Below, piece after piece: positions 6,301 through 10,553 of a stretch of DNA of 10,553 nt. The position numbers and the translations under genes were made by a program. Origin of the DNA: an uncultured Bacilli bacterium. Its GTDB lineage: Bacteria; Bacillota_I; Bacilli_A; RF39; UBA660. How positions within the stretch are numbered: the first letter of the stretch is position 1; every line of letters starts with the position of its first letter. The notes under the pieces are model-generated. The model made no database searches. It saw only the letters and a list, made by a program, of their open reading frames with translations, and was not told the origin of the DNA. Location: contig CANRME010000039.1 of the NCBI GenBank assembly GCA_947631655.1, positions 1 through 10,553 on the forward strand, given 5' to 3'.

Positions 6301-7188
6301 GTGAAAAAATTTAGAAATTTTATATTAGGGTTTTTAAGTGTGATATTACTTTTAATACTTACTCTTTCTTTAGTTATTAGAAAAGAAGTTAATCGCGATA
6401 CTATTAAAGAAGCGTTAAGAGATACGGATTTTAGTTTTATTAAAGAAAATTTAGGAGAAGATACCGAAGAGATTATTGATGTTATAGAGGAAGTTTTAAC
6501 TTACGTAGATATACCCGATAATATTGTTGATAAACTTTTAAATTCCGAAGGAACTAAAAACTTTGTAAGTGTTTATATTTCTAATACCATTGATTATTTC
6601 TTAGATAATAAAAATAATGTTCCTTTAACGGGAGCAGATTTAAAAAATTTAATTAAAGATAATTTGGATATTATTCAAAGTGAGTTACCTAGTAAAAATA
6701 AAGAATATTTAGAGGAATATGAGAGCAATATTTATAAATATATTGATGAAAATGAAGAGGATATTATAAGTTTATTCCCTGAACCAAAAGAAATATTTAG
6801 TGAAGTAGATTTAGATACAATAGAAATAAATGAATATCTTACTTTAGGAGATATTGTAAAAGGTCTTGCTTTAGTTACAAATATGAATTTTATAATTATT
6901 ATTTCATTAGTAACAGTACTATTATTAGGAATTATTATTCTATTAAATATAAAAACTAAGAAATATTTAGGAATCATAGCTAATACGTTCTTTACTTATT
7001 TTGTACTAATATTAATAATGGGTGTTGTAGTATTGTTAGCTAAATATATTTTAACAGATATACCTACTTTAAAGGTGTTTATAGATAATATTATTAAATA
7101 CTTTGCAATAAGTTTAGTTAGTTCATTAGTATTAAGTATTATTTTAAAAGTTGTATATGCTAATGTTAAGAATGCGGCAAAGAAATAA
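6301..7188 (+). CDS. Four-segment membrane protein with acidic extracytoplasmic domain, function unknown
   Basis: I do not recognise this 295-residue protein. It starts at GTG, supported by GGTGAT five bases upstream. A hydrophobic segment at about 7-26 is followed by about 165 residues rich in Asp and Glu with helical character, probably outside the membrane. Three further hydrophobic segments follow at about 196-216, 223-248 and 262-286, and the protein ends with a basic tail (NVKNAAKK). The arrangement of one N-terminal anchor, a large outer domain and a three-segment C-terminal bundle suggests a cell-surface or envelope protein, but no catalytic motif is seen. It has its own promoter and terminator, so it is a single-gene transcript. 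A weak frame on the opposite strand inside it is a shadow. Confidence 0.75.
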   Translation: MKKFRNFILGFLSVILLLILTLSLVIRKEVNRDTIKEALRDTDFSFIKENLGEDTEEIIDVIEEVLTYVDIPDNIVDKLLNSEGTKNFVSVYISNTIDYFLDNKNNVPLTGADLKNLIKDNLDIIQSELPSKNKEYLEEYESNIYKYIDENEEDIISLFPEPKEIFSEVDLDTIEINEYLTLGDIVKGLALVTNMNFIIIISLVTVLLLGIIILLNIKTKKYLGIIANTFFTYFVLILIMGVVVLLAKYILTDIPTLKVFIDNIIKYFAISLVSSLVLSIILKVVYANVKNAAKK

Positions 7189-7191
7189 TTT

Positions 7192-7219
7192 AAAAGGGAT
7201 TTTAAAAAATCCTTTTTTT
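7192..7219 (+). terminator. Intrinsic terminator of the 6301 gene
   Basis: AAAAGGGATT and AATCCTTTTT can pair across a short A/T loop, with one G-T wobble, and the right arm runs into seven T residues (7213-7219). It begins four bases after the stop codon, a textbook position. It also insulates the tRNA gene promoter that follows. Confidence 0.75.
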
Positions 7220-7243
7220 AGTCTACTCGTTTTTTAGTCTTTG

Positions 7244-7252
7244 TGGTATAAT
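7244..7252 (+). promoter_or_regulatory. Extended -10 promoter of tRNA-Arg
   Basis: TGG directly precedes a perfect TATAAT (7247-7252). No clear -35 is present at 17 bases (TACTCG). The predicted start, 7259-7260, lies one or two bases before the mature 5' end of the tRNA, leaving almost no leader. The 11-mer TTTTTTAGTCT occurs twice just upstream (7214-7224 and 7230-7240). Confidence 0.6.
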
Positions 7253-7260
7253 CTAGGTAT

Positions 7261-7337
7261 GTCTTCGTAGCTCAGTAGGATAGAGCAATCGCCTCCTAAG
7301 CGATAGGTCGGCAGTTCGATTCTGCCCGAGGACACCA
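7261..7337 (+). tRNA. trnR: tRNA-Arg, anticodon CCU, CCA encoded
   Basis: A complete cloverleaf can be drawn by eye. The acceptor stem GTCTTCG pairs with CGAGGAC (one G-T pair), and the D-arm is GCTC with GAGC. The anticodon stem is ATCGC with GCGAT around the loop CTCCTAA, giving anticodon CCU for the AGG codon. The T-arm is GGCAG and CTGCC around TTCGATT. A discriminator A and an encoded CCA complete the gene. It is transcribed alone from an extended -10 promoter and is followed by a hairpin terminator. Confidence 0.95.
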
Positions 7338-7347
7338 GATAGATACT

Positions 7348-7377
7348 AAACTCGGACTTATCCATAGTTCGAGTTTT
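7348..7377 (+). terminator. Hairpin terminator after tRNA-Arg
   Basis: The arms AAACTCGGACT and AGTTCGAGTTT form an 11-bp stem with one G-T wobble around the loop TATCCAT, ending in four T residues. It lies 10 bases after the tRNA CCA. The T-run is short, but the long stem and the position support termination of the tRNA transcript. Confidence 0.6.
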
Positions 7378-7393
7378 AAAATGGGTAAAATTA

Positions 7394-7402
7394 TGATATA
7401 AT
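7394..7402 (+). promoter_or_regulatory. Extended -10 promoter of the orphan gene
   Basis: TGA precedes a perfect TATAAT (7397-7402). No good -35 is visible. The start near 7409 would give an untranslated leader of about 80 bases, which opens with an inverted repeat (7416-7435). Confidence 0.5.
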
Positions 7403-7415
7403 AGGTAATAACTTT

Positions 7416-7435
7416 AAATTGAAATTTTTCAATTT
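7416..7435. repeat. Inverted repeat in the leader of the orphan gene
   Basis: AAATTGAA and TTCAATTT, an 8-bp perfect dyad with four bases between the arms, start about 7 bases after the predicted transcription start. The position fits a repressor operator. The loop is small and the arms A/T-rich, so an RNA hairpin would be weak. Confidence 0.35.
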
Positions 7436-7491
7436 AGAAAGTATACTTGCAAATAATCAAATTCATTAGTTAATTATTGAGGTAATAAGAT

Positions 7492-8298
7492 ATGAGTAAA
7501 AAACGAAAAAAATCAGATAAACAGCTAAAGCACGATAGGCAAATTTCTAGAGATAAAAGAAATTCGTTAAAGCAAGAAATAAAAGAAAATGTTTCTTTAC
7601 ATAGAAATAATGAAATTTTTCATATTATGTTTATTTCTAAAGAAACAAAAAATATGGAAAAAATATTATTTGACATGTATTCCTTAAGTAATGGGTATTT
7701 AATAAATTTACCAATTGTTACTACACAAATGATAAATGAATGTGAAGATAAGACTCCAAAAGAAATAATTTTACATTATTTTGGGATAGAATCTAATAGT
7801 ATTCAGTTGATAGATGGAACAAATTTAATTATTGTCAAAAATTTTAGAGTTGTTAATAACATTAAAAATCTACTAGAATTAATAGTGCGTCCATATAACG
7901 AGTACACTTGGTATGATAATAATTGTATAACAACATTATATGGAAAACGAATTTTTAAAGGAGAAAAATTAAAAGACTTTTTTGCTACTAAAAATGATTT
8001 AGAAAGATTGTTTGTATTTCAAGATACTATAACAGAGATATTATTTTATAGAATAATAGAAAACAAAATAAACGGTTACGAATTTTTAAATAGTTATCTT
8101 GGAATTTTCTACAAAAGCACTGGTACTGAAACAGGAAACAGAAAAAAACGAAATAATTCTGTTGGTTGGTCAACATTTTATGAATTAATAGCTCAAAATG
8201 ATGAAATATTTGCTACCGAAGAAAAAGAAATACGTGAATTACTAGAGGATGATTCCAATCCTAAAAAGTTAATCTTACAACAAAAAAATAATAAATAA
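7492..8298 (+). CDS. Orphan protein of unknown function downstream of tRNA-Arg
   Basis: I do not recognise this 268-residue protein. The first 30 residues are strongly basic (MSKKRKKSDK and onward), which suggests contact with nucleic acid or ribosomes. The rest mixes predicted strands and helices, with aromatic-rich stretches (YNEYTWYDNN near 135-144, and LFYRIIENKINGYEFLN near 184-200) and an acidic C-terminal part near 234-254. There is no signal peptide, membrane segment or catalytic motif. GAGGTAA (7479-7485) is a good ribosome site for the chosen ATG. The gene has its own promoter and ends toward a bidirectional terminator shared with iscU. A solitary gene next to a tRNA suggests acquisition by transfer, but no integrase or attachment repeat is visible. 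It is probably a real gene because the frame is long and has good signals. Confidence 0.65.
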   Translation: MSKKRKKSDKQLKHDRQISRDKRNSLKQEIKENVSLHRNNEIFHIMFISKETKNMEKILFDMYSLSNGYLINLPIVTTQMINECEDKTPKEIILHYFGIESNSIQLIDGTNLIIVKNFRVVNNIKNLLELIVRPYNEYTWYDNNCITTLYGKRIFKGEKLKDFFATKNDLERLFVFQDTITEILFYRIIENKINGYEFLNSYLGIFYKSTGTETGNRKKRNNSVGWSTFYELIAQNDEIFATEEKEIRELLEDDSNPKKLILQQKNNK

Positions 8299-8370
8299 TA
8301 CAAACATTAATAAAATGTGTCGTACGTATTCCTTTAGGCAGAAAGTAAGTTTACATTAAAAATTTAAAAA
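8299..8370 (+). other. Short gap with a possible coding remnant
   Basis: The piece from about 8319 to 8350 is richer in G+C than its surroundings. One plus-strand frame ends in a protein-like tail, VVRIPLGRK followed by TAA, and is closed upstream by a stop only about 50 bases away. It may be the 3' scar of a lost gene. I cannot name a family, and the stretch is too short to exclude chance. Confidence 0.2.
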
Positions 8371-8396
8371 ACGAGTAGTATTTTACTCGTCTTTTT
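8371..8396. terminator. Bidirectional terminator between the orphan gene and iscU
   Basis: ACGAGTA (8371-8377) and TACTCGT (8384-8390) form a perfect 7-bp stem with a six-base loop. Plus-strand transcripts meet CTTTTT after it, and minus-strand transcripts meet TTTTTT. On the minus strand the stem overlaps the iscU stop codon (8383-8385), so ribosomes finishing iscU would cover part of it. Confidence 0.75.
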
Positions 8397-8814
8397 CACC
8401 ATCATGGATATCAGATTTAGGTTCTTTTAAGCCTTCAATGGTAATATTATTTTTTTTAGCGTAATCCCATAAAGCGGCATGAATGGCTTCTTCGGCTAAT
8501 AAACTACAGTGAATTTTAACAGGAGGAAGTCCATCTAGAGCTTCCATAACCGTTTTATTAGTTATTTCTAAAGCTTCATAAATACTTTTTCCTTTAATAA
8601 GTTCGGTAGCCATACTGCTCGTTGCAATGGCGGCCCCACAACCAAATGTTTTAAATTTTACATCTCTGATTATTTGATTTTCGTCAATATCTAAGTAAAT
8701 ACGCATGATGTCGCCACATTTAGCGTTACCTACAGTACCTACTCCAGAAGCGTTTTCAATTTCACCAACATTACGAGGGTGAGTAAAATGATCCATTACT
8801 TTATCACTATACAT
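8383..8814 (-). CDS. iscU: Iron-sulfur cluster scaffold protein IscU/NifU-like
   Basis: Cytoplasmic scaffold on which [Fe-S] clusters are built with sulfur from IscS before transfer to target proteins. The 143 residues match the IscU family throughout. DHFTHPRNVG lies near the N-terminus. The three cluster cysteines are Cys33 (KCGD, with Asp35), Cys59 (FGCGAAIATSS) and Cys103 (IHCSLLAEEAI, with His102). LPPVK (96-100) is the motif that, in bacterial IscU, is recognised by the HscA-type Hsp70. It lacks the insertion typical of Bacillus-type SufU. The C-terminus adds a short acidic tail. Its ATG overlaps the iscS stop codon by one base (TAATG), so translation is coupled. No hscA, ferredoxin or iscR gene is in view. 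Confidence 0.95.
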   Translation of the reverse strand: MYSDKVMDHFTHPRNVGEIENASGVGTVGNAKCGDIMRIYLDIDENQIIRDVKFKTFGCGAAIATSSMATELIKGKSIYEALEITNKTVMEALDGLPPVKIHCSLLAEEAIHAALWDYAKKNNITIEGLKEPKSDIHDGEKDE

Positions 8815-9989
8815 TATTTACCTTCTTTCTTAACAAAGTCTTCATATAAAGGAGACATACTACGTAGCTCACTAATTATTTTTACTAAATTATCACAAAC
8901 ATAATCAATTTCTTCTAATGTATTATCTTTTCCAATACTTAAACGAAGTGAACCATGAGCAATAGCATGAGGAAGTCCAATAGCTAGTAAAACATGACTT
9001 GGGTCTAAAGAACCACTAGTACATGCACTACCAGAAGAAGCACATATTCCTAAAGCATCTAGTTTTAGAAGCATTCCTTCTCCTTCAATAAATTCAAAAC
9101 TAAAATTCATATTAGCAGGTAAACGTTTTTCCACACTTCCATTTACTCTAACATAAGGGATCTCTTTTAGGACACGATCCATTAAATGGTCACGTAAACC
9201 TAAAATATATTTATTGTCTTCATCTTTAGTTTGAAACTTTAATTCCGCGGCTTTTTTAAAGCCCATGATAAGAGCACTATTAGTAGTTCCAGCTCTTTTC
9301 CCTTGTTCTTGATTACCACCATTAATTAAAGGACTTATCATTAAACCTTTTCTCACATATAAGAATCCAATACCTTTAGGTCCATTAATTTTATGAGCAC
9401 TAGTACTTAATAAATCGATATTATCTTCTTTTACATCAATATCTAATACTCCATAAGCTTGAACAGCATCGGTATGAAATAAACAATTATGTTTATGACA
9501 GATAGCTCCTATTTCTTTAATGGGTTCAATAGTACCTATTTCGTTATTAGCAGTCATAACACTTACTAATATAGTGTCTTCTCTGATAGAGTTTTCTAAT
9601 TCCTCTAAATCGACTAAGCCATCTTTATCGACATTAAGATAAGTTATTTCAAAACCTAGTTTTTCTAAAGTTTTAACACTTTCTAAAATAGCATGATGTT
9701 CTATTTTACTAATTATGATATGGCGCCCTTTAGCTTTTTTAGCCATCGCAATTCCTTTTATGGCCCAGTTATCAGCTTCACTACCACTACCAGTGAAATA
9801 AATTTCACTAGCATCAGCATTGATAGTATGTGCAAGATATTCTCTAGCGTCTTGTAAATCCTTAGCAATTTCTCTAGATGGGGTATAAATACTACTAGGA
9901 TTCTCAAACTTTTCCGTAAAATAAGGAATCATAGCATCTACTACTTCTTTTTTAACTTTCGTAGTAGCAGCATTATCTAAATAAATCAT
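8814..9989 (-). CDS. iscS: Cysteine desulfurase IscS/NifS-like
   Basis: A cytoplasmic PLP enzyme that converts L-cysteine to L-alanine and passes the sulfur to IscU as a persulfide. It has the family's usual length (391 residues). IYLDNAATT is at the N-terminus. The cofactor-site residues include His98 (EHHAILE) and Asp174 (FHTDAVQ), and the Schiff-base lysine is Lys200 in STSAHKINGPKG. The active-site Cys323 lies in the mobile loop SSGSACTSGSLDPSHVL, a pattern close to group-I (IscS/NifS) desulfurases rather than SufS. AAAGGAAAG lies just before the ATG. It is the first gene of a two-gene operon with iscU, with a promoter at 10064-10092. A housekeeping role in Fe-S and possibly tRNA thiolation sulfur supply is inferred from the family. 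Confidence 0.96.
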   Translation of the reverse strand: MIYLDNAATTKVKKEVVDAMIPYFTEKFENPSSIYTPSREIAKDLQDAREYLAHTINADASEIYFTGSGSEADNWAIKGIAMAKKAKGRHIIISKIEHHAILESVKTLEKLGFEITYLNVDKDGLVDLEELENSIREDTILVSVMTANNEIGTIEPIKEIGAICHKHNCLFHTDAVQAYGVLDIDVKEDNIDLLSTSAHKINGPKGIGFLYVRKGLMISPLINGGNQEQGKRAGTTNSALIMGFKKAAELKFQTKDEDNKYILGLRDHLMDRVLKEIPYVRVNGSVEKRLPANMNFSFEFIEGEGMLLKLDALGICASSGSACTSGSLDPSHVLLAIGLPHAIAHGSLRLSIGKDNTLEEIDYVCDNLVKIISELRSMSPLYEDFVKKEGK

Positions 9990-10037
9990 TATATCTTTCC
10001 TTTCTATATATAAAATAAATTATTTAAAAATTATTTT

Positions 10038-10057
10038 GAAAACTTTTAATCGTTTTC
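10038..10057. repeat. Inverted repeat at the predicted iscS transcription start
   Basis: On the minus strand, GAAAAC and GTTTTC are separated by eight A/T-rich bases and start at about +1 of the predicted iscSU promoter. This is where a repressor operator would lie. No iscR-like gene is in view, and the arms are short. Confidence 0.35.
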
Positions 10058-10063
10058 ATGATT

Positions 10064-10092
10064 ATTTTATATCTTAGAGAAAAGAAAATCAA
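10064..10092 (-). promoter_or_regulatory. Predicted promoter of the iscS-iscU operon
   Basis: On the minus strand, TTGATT (10087-10092) and TAAAAT (10064-10069) have a 17-base spacer. The start near 10057 leaves a leader of about 68 bases. The -35 lies immediately after the T-run of the terminator that ends the upstream HD-domain gene, so the two units are separate. Confidence 0.55.
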
Positions 10093-10093
10093 G

Positions 10094-10120
10094 AAAAAAA
10101 CTTACCTTAAATGGTAAGCT
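10094..10120 (-). terminator. Intrinsic terminator of the HD-domain gene
   Basis: On the minus strand, CTTACC and GGTAAG form a perfect 6-bp stem around ATTTAA, extended by A-T and one G-T pair at the base, and are followed by seven T residues. It begins within five bases of the stop codon. A clear rho-independent terminator. Confidence 0.85.
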
Positions 10121-10124
10121 TAAA

Positions 10125-10553
10125 TTATTTTTGTAAAGTTATCATGTTAAAGATAAATAAAGCCCATACCGTAAAGACTAAACTAAATTTAAACTTATAC
10201 ATTTCATAAGCTGCTACACATTTATCCATAGTTGATACTAAATAACTTTCTTTGTATTTAGGAAGTTCATTGCATATCGGAAACATATGGGATTTGATAA
10301 TGTTTTGTTCAAATTCGTTTATATTAAAGTCTTTCATCGCATTAGCACATGCTAAATCGGGATGTTGTTTTAATTTTTGACCGGCATTATAATCGGTTAA
10401 ATCTTTATCTAAATAATAATCGTGTAAAACAGCTGCGGTTACAGTTTCTTTTAATTTTTTTAAATGTAATCTTTTTCCTACAAAGTAAGTAGCTTTAGCT
10501 ACTCTTATAGAGTGATCATATCTTGATATTCCATGGTGTAATTCACTATCTAG
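10125..10553 (-). CDS. HD-domain phosphohydrolase-like protein, 5' part beyond the window
   Basis: The frame stays open through the right edge, so this is the last 142 residues of a longer protein. A start at the internal ATG (10337) would remove the metal-binding core. The visible part shows the HD-domain pattern: YDHSIRV (first His), AAVLHDYY (His-Asp pair), IIKSHMFP (later His) and VSTMDKCVAAYE (last Asp). This agrees with a one-domain metal-dependent phosphohydrolase of a type common in Bacilli and acting on an unknown nucleotide or phosphate ester. The C-terminal 20 residues are hydrophobic (FSLVFTVWALFIFNMI), perhaps a buried helix or membrane contact. It is followed at once by a terminator, so it is the last gene of its transcript. 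Confidence 0.85.
   Translation of the reverse strand, partial: LDSELHHGISRYDHSIRVAKATYFVGKRLHLKKLKETVTAAVLHDYYLDKDLTDYNAGQKLKQHPDLACANAMKDFNINEFEQNIIKSHMFPICNELPKYKESYLVSTMDKCVAAYEMYKFKFSLVFTVWALFIFNMITLQK

Noticed and set aside
6732..6977. Minus-strand frame of 81 codons inside the 6301-7188 gene
   Set aside because: It is antisense to a well-supported membrane-protein gene, has no convincing ribosome site or promoter, and its Ile/Ser-rich composition mirrors the opposite frame.
7310..7345. Attachment-site duplication of the tRNA-Arg 3' end
   Set aside because: No second copy of the tRNA 3' sequence was seen downstream in the window and no integrase gene is present.
10125..10337. A 70-codon stand-alone gene starting at the ATG at 10337
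   Set aside because: The same frame is open to the window edge and contains the HD-domain motifs upstream of that Met, so this is the C-terminal part of a longer gene.
1..10553. CRISPR array, insertion sequence, rRNA genes, or TGA read as Trp
   Set aside because: No regularly spaced repeats, no transposase frame with terminal repeats, and no rRNA sequence were seen. Tryptophan is encoded by TGG throughout and all main genes end in TAA.

Overview
The window is AT-rich chromosomal DNA from a low-GC Gram-positive bacterium. The likely source is a Bacilli/Erysipelotrichia-type or uncultured gut 'Mollicutes-like' Firmicute. Evidence is the strong A/T bias, AGG/GGAG-type ribosome sites, short TTGnnn/TATAAT-like promoters, U-tailed hairpin terminators, an IscS/IscU pair and a Bacilli-style HD-domain protein. 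Long frames read with TGG for Trp and TAA as stop, so there is no sign of TGA being recoded as Trp.

Layout. (1) 133-6209, minus strand, four co-directional genes read from right to left: a cytoplasmic HExxH zinc-peptidase-like protein, a membrane protein resembling a degenerate family-2 glycosyltransferase, a large membrane-anchored surface protein ending in a formylglycine-generating-enzyme (FGE)/C-type-lectin-like domain, and a very unusual sigma-70 family factor with a long N-terminal extension and two extra region-4-like modules. (2) 6301-7188, plus strand, a four-segment membrane protein with an acidic outer domain, divergent from the peptidase gene. (3) 7261-7337, plus strand, tRNA-Arg(CCU), followed at 7492-8298 by an orphan gene of unknown function with its own promoter and terminator. 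(4) 8383-9989, minus strand, the iscS-iscU iron-sulfur assembly operon. (5) 10125 to the right edge, minus strand, the C-terminal part of an HD-domain phosphohydrolase-like gene cut by the window.

The most striking signal is a pure run of ten G (minus strand, 4252-4261) directly after a TTGACG -35 element and before an AT-rich -10 zone, 44 bases upstream of the surface-protein start. This is the architecture of a promoter-spacer phase-variation switch, as known for Neisseria porA. A perfect 10-bp inverted repeat with a Shine-Dalgarno-like sequence in its loop lies between the tract and the start codon. Together with the FGE/lectin-fold C-terminus (the fold used by diversity-generating-retroelement targets), eight paired cysteines, and the odd sigma factor just downstream, this suggests a variable surface-antigen or adhesin module. 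The function is inference. The poly-G, the promoter spacing, the inverted repeat and the domain signatures are visible in the sequence.

The iscSU operon is housekeeping: IscS mobilises sulfur from cysteine and IscU is the scaffold. It has a promoter, a dyad at the predicted transcription start, a TAATG gene junction and a terminator whose stem overlaps the iscU stop codon. The 338-base gap at 2065-2402 holds the sigma-gene promoter, a nested terminator-like hairpin and what may be a frameshifted gene remnant.
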